A DNA stretch of 43,633 nt from Amphimedon queenslandica (taxonomy: Eukaryota; Porifera; Demospongiae; Haplosclerida; Niphatidae), in contig NW_003546635.1 in assembly GCF_000090795.2 (NCBI RefSeq), positions 27,859 to 71,491 on the forward strand, written 5' to 3'. Below the pieces are notes generated by a model. That model saw only the letters and a list, made by a program, of their open reading frames with translations. It was not told where the DNA came from and searched no databases. This document shows, in pieces, positions 19,890 through 31,193 of the stretch. A program made the position numbers and the translations under genes. Position 1 is the first letter of the stretch, and each line of letters begins with the position of its first letter.

Positions 19890-20659
19890 AAGCTCAAGAG
19901 ACATAATGACAGAAGACAGCAGTGACTTACAGACAACAAGGCAGCAGTGACATGAAGACTGTAATGACATAAAGACAGCAGTGAAATAAAGCCATTAGTG
20001 CTATAATGGCAGTATTAGTAACTAACAGCGTAGTGACATAAAGACAGTACAGAAAAAAAGACAACAGTGACAAAGACATGATGACTGCAGTGACATGAAG
20101 ATAGCAGTGACACAGGCGGTGGTGGCATGAAAGCAGTGGTGGCACGAAGGTGGCAGTGGCACAAAGGGGGTGGTGGCACAAATGCGGTGGTGGCACGAAT
20201 GCTGTGGTGGCATGAAGGCAGCGGTGACACCAAGGCGGCAGTGACAGGAAGACTGCAGTGACCGGAAGAGTGTAGTAAAACAGCAGTGACATTAAGACAG
20301 CAGTGACTTAATGACAGAAAAAACAAAAAATAGCAGTGACATGAAGACAAAAGTGACATAATGATAGCAGTGACATAAAGACAGCAGTTACTTAACGACA
20401 GCAGTGACTTTCAGACAGCAGTGATGTGACCACAGCAGTGACATAAATAGAGCTGTGACACAAAGGCAGTAGTGACAGAAAAGCAGCAGTGACATCAAGA
20501 CAGCAGTGATATGACGACAGCAGTGACATGAACACAGCAGTGATATAAAGACTGCAGTGACATAAAGGAAGCAGTGACAAAGAGACTGCCGTGACATAAA
20601 TGCGGCAGTAACAGCGTTGACATTGAGAGAGGAGTGACATAGTGACAGTAGTGGCGTAA
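19890..20659 (-). repeat. 17-bp minisatellite, second array, left block
   Basis: About 45 units of ATAAAGACAGCAGTGAC type, the reverse complement of the unit in 5108-11660, so this array lies in the opposite orientation. A sub-block at 20110-20235 uses a variant unit GGTGGTGGCACGAATGC. The long minus-strand frames (for example over 19927-20670) result from the stop-free unit. Confidence 0.9.
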
Positions 20660-20912
20660 GGCCTTTTCACACTGGCATAAGTAATGCGCAGTGATGTGCA
20701 TTAATCTAGTTCTGACTAAAGTGGTTGTTAAGTAGCACGCATAAATGCGCATCACTCTCACTTCACTTCCAGAGGTCGACTGTCTATGTAAACCAATCGA
20801 TAGAAGCATAGAAAATGATACATCACTCAGCTGCTTGTTAACACAATCTGTGCACATTATTTCAGCTGTATCATCAAAGCTCTTTGAACACTGTGCCAGT
20901 GTGGAAAGACAT
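20660..20912. mobile_element. Harbinger-like MITE inserted in minisatellite
   Basis: A 253-bp non-repeat island in the array. Left end GGCCTTTTCACACTGGCA; the reverse complement of the right end begins ATGTCTTTCCACACTGGCA, so the inverted repeat CACACTGGCA plus TCTTT/CTTTT is imperfect. Flanking trinucleotides are TAA and TAG, near the TWA targets of Harbinger. No coding capacity beyond a frame running in from the repeat. Confidence 0.65.
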
Positions 20913-22010
20913 TAGCGACATAATGACAGCAGTGACATGAAGACAGCGATAACAGCTGAGGCATAAGACAGTAGTGACATAAAAGGCAGCAGTGACATGA
21001 ATAGTGCAGTGACATGATGACTGCAGTGATATGAAGACTGCAGTGAAATTAAGACTTCAGTGACGTGAAGACTGCAGTGACGTGAAGACAACAGTGACGT
21101 GAAGACTGCAGTGACGTGAAGACTGCAGTGACGTGAAGACTGCAGTGACGTGAATACTGCAGTGACGTGAAGACTGCAGTGACGTGAAGACTGCAGTGAC
21201 GTGAAGACTGCAGTGACGTGAAGACTGCAGTGACGTGAAGACTGCAGTGACGTGAAGACTACAGCGACGTGAAGTCTACAGTGACATGAAGACTACAGTG
21301 ACATAAGACATCAGTGACATAAACGCAGCAGTGACAGAAGTGACATAAATATGGCAGTCACATAAAGACAGTAGTGACATAAAGACTTTAGTGACATTAT
21401 GACAACAGTGACATAAAGACAGCTGTGAGATTAGTGGTGTAAGACAGCAGTGACATAAAGACAGCTGAAAGACTGTGGAGATATGAAGACAAAAGACAGC
21501 AGTGACATAAGGGCAATAGTCATATAATAACAGCAGTGACATAAAGGTAGCAGTGACATTGAGACTGGACTAACATGGAGATCGGAATGACACTGAGATG
21601 GGAGTGACATGGAGTTGGAAGTGACACCAAGATGGGGATGACATGGAGACACTGAAACGGGAATGACATTAAGATGAGTGTGAAACTAAGACATCAGTGA
21701 CATGGAGACAAGTGTGACATGAAGACGGGCGTGACATGGAGACCGGCATGCACGGACATGGGAGTGACATGACATGGAGATGGGAGTGACATGAAGAGAC
21801 AAGTGATGCAAAGACAAAAGGCATTACTGTCATAAAGACACCATTGACATAAAGACAAAAGACTGCAGTTACATAAAAATGGTAGTGACATAAAGACATT
21901 GGTGACATGAAGACAGCAATGACATAAAGATAGCAGCACATAAAGACGGAAAACAGTAGTGAGAAAGACAAAGATTGTAGTGACTTGAACACATTTGTGA
22001 CATAACGCAT
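20913..22010 (-). repeat. 17-bp minisatellite, second array, right block
   Basis: Roughly 60 units, again ATAAAGACAGCAGTGAC type, with GACATGGAGATGGGAGT variants at 21560-21800. It includes the homogeneous core listed separately. Confidence 0.9.
21061..21281 (-). repeat. Homogeneous 13-unit core of the minisatellite
   Basis: Thirteen consecutive 17-bp units in exact register, consensus TGACGTGAAGACTGCAG, with only a few substitutions. Each unit contains TGACGTGA (or CGACGTGA in the last) and most contain CTGCAG. Surrounding units are ATA-containing and far more diverged, so this core was amplified recently. Confidence 0.95.
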
Positions 22011-23037
22011 GTAACGACCATGAGAATTTATTGTTGCAACCATTACATCATTATAATATAATATTTATGTTCTTTGTAATATGTAATATCCAAAATGCCC
22101 ATTAGCTGTTTCTAAAGGCACTCTACTCAATCTGAGCCTCCATAATACATGTGGGGTGGAATTTCTGTTTGCGTAGCAACAGCTTAGCAACCATGGCTAG
22201 AAGTCACAGTAATGTTTCTGCTTTATGTGTCTTCTACTGTAACCTCTGCTAGCTTATCCTTTCAAAACCTGCCCATTAGATCCTACTTAACAAGATAGAA
22301 CTCTCTCTTTTGTTTTGCTATGTCCATGTAGTTAAAGAAAGTGGTGCATACTTTTATAATAGACACTCTGTTGCTTTACGTTGCTTCATTTAGTAAATGT
22401 GACCTTGCAGGCGAAAACGGTCCAGTTGGCACATTGGTTGCTATTAACATAACAGACTATAAACATGTAACTGCGACTTTGTATCAAAACTTTAACATAA
22501 CAATAACTTCAGGGTAATATGTTACTTTCGAAACAGTGAAACTATGAAAGACAACATATTTGAGAAAATAATTGAAATAATGGTTAATCAAGTTCTTGGT
22601 GATATTGTTAGTAACATGAGAGATTCTGAGTTTTATGCTGTAATTGCAGATTAAACCTATGACGTAACTACTTGCAAGTAGTTTGCTCTTTCTATGAGAT
22701 GGGCCATTCTATTCATAAAGATCGCATAATTGTGGTAGACGTTAAACAAACTGATGGTTTGACCTAAGTGACTGGCATCTTTTACTTGTATACAGCCTCA
22801 TCACTGGACATATCTTCCACTGGACAACAACTATACTACTACGGGTAAGAAATTATTGGTGTATTTATTACAATTGGCACTAGACTTTCTTGTAATTGTG
22901 TAAATTGCATTGTCAGTGAAATTAAGCTTTGGAAAGTTTAGTCTAACTCTATCGATGTATAATTGACTCGGTTTGGCTTTGTATCCACTACAAAACTGGT
23001 TTAGAATGCAAGTTAAGGCCACTTCAAAATCATAATA
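22011..23037. other. No gene recognised
   Basis: AT-rich DNA. An 85-codon minus frame at 22831-23088 shows no family features and partly overlaps the MITE, so I do not call it. No tandem repeats or clear inverted ends. Confidence 0.45.
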
Positions 23038-23276
23038 TGTGACTATAATTGACAAAATATACTTTATGGTGGGTAGTGAAATTAACATTTATAGCCAAAC
23101 AAATCCAACTTCCCGAGCTTCATTTATGATAAAATTACTCCACTGGATGCAAACAGTTCCTATGTAACTTGTAGAAACAATGCTTGTCCAACAGAGGACT
23201 CACAGGATGATAATTTGCATTTTAATGATAAATTTTAAAATCCACCATAAGGTACCTTTTGTCAATTATGGTCACA
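23038..23276. mobile_element. TA-flanked MITE (mariner-type)
   Basis: A 239-bp element with inverted ends: left TGTGACTATAATTGACAAAA, right (reverse complement) TGTGACCATAATTGACAAAA, continuing to TACYTTATGGTGG. TA flanks both ends (23036-23037 and 23277-23278). No coding content. A truncated relative lies at 15369-15412. Confidence 0.9.
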
Positions 23277-23639
23277 TATTACTATGACTATATCTCTGTT
23301 TAACCACAATGACTAGAGAACAATGGTCTTATGCGATATCATAGGTTTTAGTAAAGCTGACTAAGCCAATCTGAAACACGAAGTTTGATGCTTTTTGTAA
23401 TATAAAGCCAATGCATATCTAACTGTTTACATACACAAAAAGTATTTTATTGTCACGTCTAGTTGTCAAAGTTATTGAATATTATTTGTCAAGACAAATC
23501 AGCAAAGATTTAACCTAATTATGTTACGAGATAATGAATAATAGTTAAAAATAGGCTTATTTAAATGAATTTTAAAATTATTAGACACATTACCCAGTTG
23601 GCACAGTCACTTCATAGTCATTGTTTTCGACCCAAGCAC
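23277..23639. other. AT-rich spacer
   Basis: No gene or repeat recognised. Confidence 0.4.
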
Positions 23640-24022
23640 TTACTAGTTACTGCCCAAAGAAATAGGCCTCCTATATACAAGGAGTATGAAGATGTTCAAT
23701 TTGTTTAAGCGTATGAAGCTGTCAGGGATAGGTGCTTATCAATATGTCGAGCAGCTCAACAATATTCAGTTCCCACATCTACACTAGCTGATCTAGTGTC
23801 TGGTGGTGTTGCATTAGCATGTTGTAGTGGTCCTAAAAGATACCGTAGCAACCAAAGATAAAAACAATAGGTTTTTTCTGGATGTGCTAAGATGGGTGAC
23901 GCAGAAACAAGGAAGGACGTTTTTGCACTTGTTGAAAGGCTGAGATGGGGCCTTTTATAACTGTTTTAAATGGGTGGTGGGAATCATTGTAATATAGGCA
24001 TCCAACTCTTAGACTTTGAACT
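23640..24022 (+). pseudogene. pogo-like transposase, N-terminal part (split by hAT)
   Basis: The plus strand reads a psq-type helix-turn-helix: AYEAVRDRCLSICRAAQQYS then VPTSTLADLVSGGV, closely parallel to AYEAVQSGKLSIRRAALEF at 37810. Further on, MGDAETRKDVFALVERL and, in another frame, WWESL-YRHPTLRL match the pre-catalytic region of this family. The reading is cut at 24022 by the hAT element and resumes at 26800 on the same strand. Stops and frameshifts are present. Confidence 0.75.
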
Positions 24023-26791
24023 CATAGGCGGCTACAGACCCAGGCAAGCACAAGCTGTGCCTGGGCTGTTATTTCAAGGAACCCTGGTTTGGGCTCTTAA
24101 GTTAATTGTATTCATTATAATTGTAATTATTAATATAAGTGGCCACGTTTACATAGTCAAAACCACATTGCAGCTGGACTATTCTTCGTGCTCTCGAGTT
24201 AAATGTTTCAAATCATTTCAAAACATCCCCTTTTTCAGCAATCTTGTTTAATGCATTTCATGGCTAAGAAGCCAAAACAATCACAAAACACAGCTAGGTC
24301 TTCTCCAACAACAGGCCACAATACTGCTAGTACTACTACTACAACCACAGCTTGTGTTACTGCTACAGCTGTTACCAATACACATAATACTACCACAAAT
24401 AGTACTATTGGTAAGTAAATATTTTACTCTATGTATATAACAGAAAATAAACTATGCTTTTATTTTAGTTTCTGACTCTTCTATTCCACCAGCTATTAGT
24501 ACTACTACTAATACTAGCATTTCAAATCCTCCTTGTGATGTTGCTCAAAGCAAAGGTGATCCTCCTAAACAACCAAACTGGAATTAAATTTTCTTCATGC
24601 CTATTTGGTTCCTTTAAACAAATTTTTCAGGCAAGCTGGTATGCTAATTGTAAAAGGCTAGAATACTTAATTGAAAGGGAAGCAGCTTTCTGTTTTCCTT
24701 GCCGTTTCTTTGGGGTGTCACCAAACCCTGTGTTAGTGTCTACTTGATTTCCGGACTGGAAGAACACAAAAGGAAGTACCGGTATTTTGTCAACCCATCA
24801 TGAAAAGTTTCTATTCACCATGATGCCATTCTGTCTTGGAACTCGTATAAAGGTATTGTTGTTAATAACTCCTCTGTAGCTGTTCATATTGAAAGGGGCC
24901 GACTCTGTACTATTGAAGACAATAGGATATACGTTAAGTCAATTATTGAGTGTAATTTGTTTTGCTGTCCGCAAGGCTTGGCCCTTCATGGTCATAATGA
25001 TAGATTACCCTTGTATGGAAGAAACAACAGCAAATATATGGAATTTCTGAGCATTGATGGTTCTCTAAAAAAAAGGAACAATGATACAGTTATACAGAAG
25101 CTTACATTAGGTGCTAGATATGCTACATGGCTTGGACATGACATTCAGAACAGTTTGATATCCCTCCTTGCTGACAAAGTCAGTGTAATGATTAAGAAAG
25201 AGGTACAATTGGCATAGTTTTACACAGTAATGGCTGATGAGACTAAGGATGTTAGCAAATCAAAGCAGCTATCTCATTTTAAGGTATGTTTAATGGTAAT
25301 ACACGTATGAGAGATTTCTATCTTTTATGAAGTGTTGTGAGCTCAATTCAGAAGCCATTTTTTATATCATGACTGGTCTTTCAGAAATGAATGTTGATGT
25401 CAATAACTGGTGAAGTCAGTGACATGACAGCATTCATTATGTCTGGGTGTAACACAGGAGTTAGAAAAAGGTTTAGTGAAGTGAATCCGAAGGCCATATA
25501 TATACACTGCCATGTGCATTAGCTTAACCTTGCGTTAGTTGATTCATGTAAATCTCTTAACCATGCATCTGAATTCTTCTCTCTTCAATTTTTATATAAC
25601 TATCTTTTGCTATTCCTCATGCTGTGCTTATGAGAAAAAACAAGAGCTTGGTTCTAATGTAGTACAACGCAAAAAGTTGTCTGACACACAATGGTCCTGT
25701 AGGTACACCTCAATTCAGTCTGTACCAACATCTTTATTTGCCATTATCGCTACCCTAGAAGAAATAGGAGATGAAAGTCATGAAAGAGCAATTGAAGCAA
25801 GAGGTTTACTTACTCAAATTAGATCTTTTTCCTTTCTACTCTCTAAGTAGTCTTGGAGAAAATATTTGCAGTCACTAACAATATATCTCATTTCTTACAG
25901 TTAGAAGTCATTCACTATGCCGCTGCCGCTTCTTGTATTAGTGCCACTAGGACTACACTCAATAACTTAAGATCAGACAAAGTGTGGGATGCTACTTGGG
26001 AAGTCGTCGTTACACTTGCTGAGAAATGTGACATACCTGTTTCTCCTCCTAGAAGTACTCATAATAGAAGGCCACCTAGACAAATACTGGAAAGTTTTCT
26101 TATCACTTCTCCTATTACAACAAATAGAGAAATGGCTTGTGAACAGTATCGTATAGGGGAGTTTATTATGCTACTATTGATGTGTTACTTAGATCGTTTC
26201 AGCGAACTTAACATTTCCCTTCTTGTAAATTAGAAGCATTGATACCAACATCAACAGAGTTTTTTCAGAGTACATCTATCAGCCCATTCCTTCTTCATTA
26301 TGAATTAAGTGAGTCATAATTGTTATCTGAGTCAGAAATAGCGAAGAATTACTTACAGCAATGAGGTGTAAATGAATATTCTTCCAAAACCTTTTACGAC
26401 ATTTACAACCATCTTTCTTAAGTAAATGGATGTTTCCCCACAATTCTTCACTGTTATCAAATTGCTATGACTTTGGGTGTGAGTACAGCAACAGCTGAGA
26501 GCAGTTTCATCCCTTTGAAGAATGAAAGCATACCTTCGTTCTACAATGAGAGATGATCGACTCTCAATAATGGCACTCCTATATGTAGAATGAGAGCTTT
26601 CATCCAAGCTCTGGAATGAAACTGAACAGTTAGTGATCTAATTTGCTCAAAGACATGGAAACTCAAAGGTAACATTAATATAGTAATTAACTTAACTAAT
26701 AGAACACGCCCATTTAATGAGGGCCACACCCCTAATTAATTAATTAATATTAATGTGCCTGGGTCAATGCATTTTTCTGCAGCTGCCCATG
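24023..26791. mobile_element. hAT transposon with both ends and perfect 8-bp duplication
   Basis: Left end CATAGGCGGCTACAG; reverse complement of right end CATGGGCAGCTGCAG. The identical octamer TTTGAACT flanks it at 24015-24022 and 26792-26799. The interior carries a plus-strand hAT transposase with a TTF zinc finger and hATC domain. The copy sits within pogo-like transposase coding DNA on the same strand. Confidence 0.92.
24260..26640 (+). pseudogene. hAT transposase (TTF zinc finger, ZMYM1-like), broken
   Basis: The likely start is ATG 24260, opening a Thr/Ser-rich N-terminus; a 58-bp intron follows (24411-24468, GTAAGT...TTTTAG). The TTF-type zinc finger lies at 24590-24720 (FQASWYANCKRLEYLI, FCFPCRFFG). 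The core then reads CCPQGLALHGHNDR...YMEFL (24957-25060), LGHDIQNSLISLLADKV, MADETKDVSKSKQLS (25230-25280), KKLSDTQWSCRYTS (25670), AIEARGLLTQI and SATRTTLNNLRSDKVWD (25940-25990). The dimerisation domain is split between frames: FPTILHCYQIAMTLGVSTAT then MKAYLRSTMRDDRLSIMALL (26430-26590). The RGQ-D-G central block is missing or decayed. Frameshifts make it inactive, but it is the most complete hAT protein in the window. Confidence 0.88.
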
Positions 26792-26799
26792 TTTGAACT

Positions 26800-27068
26800 G
26801 CAGCTTAGTATCGCCTCTTTACTAGCAATCCTGAAATAATTAATTGTTAATTTAATGTTGTACAACAGGCTTTATCAATAGCCCTTCAGGACTCTCACTT
26901 TAAAAAAAAAATTCCGTTGGACGATTTACCAAAATCTGTTTTAACATTAAAAGGTAAAAAAGATTTACAAGTAGCGACATCTGGTGAAAAGAAGTAGATC
27001 ACTGCACTTGCTTATAGAAATGCTGCAGGTTTAGTCATACCACCTCTTGTTTTTTTTCCTAAAAAACT
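26800..27068 (+). pseudogene. pogo-like transposase, catalytic fragment (after hAT)
   Basis: In the frame that continues WWESL...RHPTLRL across the hAT element, the strand reads RLFTSNPEII, then about 26905-27065 PLDDLPKSVLTLKGKKDL, ATSGEKK, a TAG, and ITALAYRNAAGLVIPPLVF. These match the segment of pogo-like DDE_1 transposases between the first and second catalytic Asp. The N-DE block itself is not readable. It ends abruptly at about 27068, where hAT-derived sequence begins. Confidence 0.75.
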
Positions 27069-27074
27069 ATTAAT

Positions 27075-27440
27075 TCTGTGTAGTACAATTAAAGATGTAC
27101 TTGATCATAGTGGCCTTTCTTTGAGTAATTGCAGGGGTCAGGCTTAAGATGGTTTCTCAAACACGTCTGGCCATTTAAGTGGTGTGGCTACTCATTTAAT
27201 GGCTGAAGAAGCTTGTGAGCTATGTTCTTTGTTCTCTAAATTAAAATGTAAAGGATAGTTTTCGTCAATCAACATGGGTTAGAGATGCTTTGAGTGTAAT
27301 AGCTGATATTGCTACCTTCATTAGAGCTTCACCAAAGTTCATTTTAATTCACTAAATGATCAATTATGCAAAGCAACTCCTGTCATTCAACCACTGCTAA
27401 ACAAGATGGACTGCAGAAACGGCTTTTATTGACACTCTAC
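27075..27440 (+). pseudogene. hAT transposase fragment (DUF4371-like core)
   Basis: Blocks in order: DVLDHSGLSLSNCRGQA-DG then SNTSGHLSGVATHL (27090-27200), the conserved RGQAYDG region; WVRDALSVIADIATFIRASPK in a shifted frame (27275-27340); TRWTAETAFIDTLLN (27395-27440). This corresponds to the middle of a ZMYM1-like hAT protein. It abuts the pogo-like fragment without a visible terminus, so the junction is a deletion or a truncated insertion. Confidence 0.7.
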
Positions 27441-29198
27441 TTAACCTGTAGAGGACACAAATTAATTATTAAATATCAATTAATCATGCCAACTTGTTTA
27501 TTGGGTACTTTTTCTTACACAAAGTAACTATTATCAAAAACGCTGATGGAGAAAGAGCATTCTTCATTCGAATGCCACTTCTTTGCAATAACCAGAAAGT
27601 TAAGTCTTATTGCATATTATATAGTTTATTCTATCATTGTATAAGATTGGACATGTAAATAATATCAGTTTTGCTAGAAATGAAGACTTGCAACACTTCA
27701 TAAAGCATACATACAGCTGGTTCACAATGGCAGCAAGCATAGTAGAAACAAGTTAGCTGGCTCTTAGCTCTCCTGCCACTACACATGGCACTGTTTTCTT
27801 TGCTACACTTCGAAGAAAAGTGTCATGATAGCTGAAGCTTGGATTCTGATGGTGATATTCGTAGACCTCTTTGCTATTTCAGTATGCTACGTAGATCCTT
27901 TAAAAAGTCAGTAATGACAGTGCAATGAAAAGCCAAACGCTTTACATTATTGTTTCAATTTTGCTGGGTATGGCTTTATATTTAATGTAAGAATCCTCTG
28001 CTACTGCTAGTGCTGAAAACAAGACCTTTCACCACTAGACAGAACTTTATTATGAAACCAATTGGTCCATTTTGGCTACAGAAAGCATAAATTCATTGTG
28101 GTCCTTCACAACTCTGCATGTCTTTCAATTCAGATGAGTGTCTATTGGTATAAGTCGTTTTAAAATATATGAGAAATTTTTTAAACAAACATATTATACT
28201 TACATTTATTTCATATGTTTTCTGCAGCATGTTTGCAGGAAGCATCAGAACTTGTTGCTTGTTCATCTATGACAGTTCTGGCATTTTATTGCTCTAAAAG
28301 AAACTACTGTTCCCTTTCTTCTTTTTGCAAAACATCTCTCAGGTATTCCCCTCCTGTTAGACAGCATGTAAGACTTAAAAAGTGGTTGAAGTTCAGGAAA
28401 GGTAGAATTTTGTTCTTTCTGGTGCTGCTATGTATATCTCCAATGTGAAGGCATCCAAGAATTTGAAAAAACTTATTTCTTGAAAAGACTGATTTGAAAA
28501 AAGGAATACTTGTGATGCCATCAGTTTACCAGTAATTATTCAGGTTAGGTAGCAAATAATACCCATGTTTAGTATCATGGCTATAAATCCTTTCATTTCA
28601 GGTAATGTCACTGGTGTCCAGCTAGCATTATCTGTCTTTTAATAGAAAAAAGCTACATTAGTCAGATGTAATTATACAAGACAGCCATTTGGTTTGTTAG
28701 CAAATTCTTTCTTGTTGCCTACTATGAACTAAGGGCGTCGTTGCCTAAGGGGCAGGTAAGGCAGTTCCCCCAATAATATTATCAAGATCAGTAGCCATTT
28801 TTTTTTAAATTAGTTATGAAATTGTTAATAAAAGTCATGACTTTACACTTCACTAATTATGTAGAATACAGTCAGTACTTGAGCAATTTTATTAATGGAA
28901 ATGAACACTGTGTGAATTTGAGGCTGGATTTTGGGCGTCAGTAATGAAGTAATCAACAAAAATGAACACACCCACCATAAACACTAACTAGGCGAATGTA
29001 GTACATTGTAGGGGCAAGCCTGAGCGAGCTTTATTGCTGCATTTGAGTATTATAGATTCTAAAATACATAAATTTCTTTTACACAAATGAAAGTCAATGA
29101 TTATAATGTGTATGCCTCATCAAACCAGTCAGAAAACTGAGTAATAATGAGAGTTAGTCGTCAATATCAACTGCTGTGATTATATCAGAGCTGTTTAT
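27441..29198. other. Long stretch without a recognised gene
   Basis: A 77-codon plus frame at 28215-28448 shows no recognisable domain. A GGGCGTCGTTGCCTAAGGGG segment at 28733-28752 resembles a hAT terminus, but no matching inverted end was found. The rest is AT-rich and may contain remains of the preceding hAT fragment. Confidence 0.4.
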
Positions 29199-30199
29199 TT
29201 AAACTTTGATGTTGTCCATGGACAAGAGATATTCTTCAATAGTCTCACTACGTTGAGCAATGTTGAGTAATGTAGAAAGAAACTGAGTAAACATTGTCAT
29301 TTTATGCACTTCTCCATTATTATCCTTGATCTGCAACTTTGCCATGGACTGCTTCTTTGCTTTAGGCACTTTGAACTTAGCAGAGCAATTGCTACACTTC
29401 ACAATATCTTGAGGGACTGCCATACTCACTTTCCAATCACATACAGGGCATTTGTGATGCTTATCATATGACGGCCACAACTTCTCCAGAAATAGTAAGT
29501 TGGTTATACTGAGGATTTTCCTCAGCTTGTCTGATACATACATTGCCAATATTGTCAACCGTATTCCGAGTAGTATCTGCAGTGAATGAAAGAAATTGTG
29601 CGTCGGCAAACTTCTTAATTGGCAAATTTGAAAAAACAGGAATCACCAACCACCAACTTGTCTACATTTTCTTGGCACAACACTAACTTCCAATACTACC
29701 ACTTACCATACAGTCTTGTTTTGTGAGTGGCTTCTGAAAATTGACTTTTACAAGTGGGTCTAAATGAATTACTTTTGCCTGAACATATATGAGAGATGAA
29801 ATAGCCTACTTATCAATATCCGACCAATAAACAGTCTTTGGCTCCATTTCTGTTGAATCACACTTGAACTTCTATGGGCACTGCATCACTTCTGATTTGT
29901 TACTGACGACAATATCCAACTCTTGTACCTTAAAAGCCGATCTTTTTACAGAGCACTTGTTCAGGGCAACACTGGCACCACTATCTTTCGTTTCCTTCAT
30001 TGACTGAAATAATTTGGTGTTAAATGACACGAATCTTTTGTATCAGAGTCATCACTCAAAGTGCCATCAAAATACTTCTTATGATATCTGGCGCCTTTTT
30101 TAGGGGTGACAGTTTTGTAACCATGCAATGGATGGCTTGTGGCATGGTACAAGGTTCATTAATGTCACAAACGTCGATACCGTACTCCTTTTCAGCCAT
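29199..30199 (-). pseudogene. RPA-like OB-fold protein (Helitron-type), broken
   Basis: Single-stranded-DNA-binding RPA-like proteins accompany helicases in many Helitrons. Reading the minus strand from ATG 30199 (MAEKEYGIDVCDINEPCTMP): an N-terminal OB-like segment with KKYFDGTLSDDSDT and, after a frameshift, SGASVALNKCSVKRSAFKV. A middle OB segment follows, KLVVGDSCFF then SNLPIKKFADAQFLSFT (29690-29560). The C-terminal zinc-binding segment has HKCPVCDWKVS and VKCSNCSAKFKVPK (29470-29370). The last part, NNGEVHKMTMFTQFLSTLL, ends at 29199. At least two frameshifts and two stops break it. The PIF1-like helicase upstream on the same strand supports the Helitron assignment. A TATATA sequence lies just before the start. 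Confidence 0.7.
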
Positions 30200-30402
30200 A
30201 ATATCTTGAACATATATAGATTATGCTTAGATTCCGAGAGATCCAGAGAGCTAGAGACAATGAGTGAGAGAGAAGGGAACGGAAATTTTAACTTGCTGTA
30301 GCTGTTCAACTGCACATGCGGATTACTGAGGCAACAGTAGTACAGCAGGCGGCACAGTCGAAATCGAGTCCTTTTAGTCGTCACGATTTAGTGAGGCCCT
30401 GA

Positions 30403-30909
30403 AATGGCTGGTGAAGTTAATGGAGAGGTGTTTCATGATGCCATCAACATGTTCAAAGTGCTGAAAAGTAAGAAGAGATACAGGAGCTGAAGGGAAAGTC
30501 CAAGACTCAAAAACATGACTATGGTAAACTTAAAAGTGAACATGGTAAACTTGAAACTAAAAATGGTCAACTTAAAACTGAAAAAAATAAACTTAAAACT
30601 GAAAATGGCAGACTTAAAACTGAAAATGACAGATATAAAACTGAAAATGTTAGACTTAAAAAGAAATCAGTGAAGCAGAAAAGGAATTATGATCAATTAA
30701 AGATGGACTATGATTACCTGAAAAGTGATTTTGATAACATGCAGAAGGATTATGACAGAAAAAGAACAAGGTAACAGAGTATTGAAACAAAGGCTGAATT
30801 ATGAATGAAGAGACAGGAAATGGAAAAGGCTAGCATAAATGAGGAAAATAAATTAAAAGCAGAGTACGAGTCGAAGAAGAGGAAAGGACTAAAATCAGAG
30901 CTGAACTAA
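30403..30909 (+). pseudogene. Coiled-coil protein with heptad repeats, frameshifted
   Basis: An ATG at 30403 opens 24 codons, then after a shift near 30470 a lysine/glutamate-rich coiled coil runs to about 30770 and continues in another frame to a stop at 30909. Its centre consists of 7-residue repeats of type NGQLKTE/NGRLKTE encoded by near-identical 21-bp units. It is divergent from the RPA-like gene with about 200 bp between the start codons. Whether it belongs to the same element is unknown; no family was recognised. Confidence 0.5.
30523..30660 (+). repeat. 21-bp heptad-encoding tandem repeat
   Basis: About six units of AAAACTGAAAATGGCAGACTT type, each a multiple of three and encoding one coiled-coil heptad (KTENGRL). 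Confidence 0.85.
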
Positions 30910-31193
30910 CGAAGAATACTGGATTTTTTTTTAACTTTATTTACTCATGCAGTACTGATTATTGATTAATAATGATAATGTGTTTCACAACAATGTAGTA
31001 AAATATAAATTGAATTTTTGAAAAATGTTTTACAAAAAATTCATAAAAGCATTGTGTGTATGCAGTAGTCTTGCACCTTGAAAAACAAGGTGATAGGCCC
31101 CTTACACCACCACTGGCCTAAAAAGAAAAAAAAAGGAAACAAAATCTCTAAAGATAAATGAAAATTACCTCTTCAAAGGCCATGAATAATTTA

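Noticed and set aside
19927-20670. Long minus-strand ORFs of 60-120 codons rich in MSLLSLCH/VTAV
   Set aside because: They are translations of the stop-free 17-bp minisatellite in different frames, not genes.
5108-22010. CRISPR-like direct repeats
   Set aside because: Units are contiguous with no unique spacers, and the DNA is eukaryotic.
21276-22043. Overlapping minus-strand ORFs of 70-124 codons
   Set aside because: Same minisatellite effect; frames overlap and share the repeat peptide.
22831-23088. 85-codon minus ORF
   Set aside because: No recognisable domain and it begins inside the MITE terminus at 23038.
28725-29030. Possible hAT MITE beginning GGGCGTCGTTGCCTAAGGGG
   Set aside because: No matching inverted end or 8-bp duplication was found.
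31074-31092. Hairpin CACCTTG-AAAAA-CAAGGTG as a Helitron 3' end
   Set aside because: No CTRR terminus follows on either strand at the expected distance.
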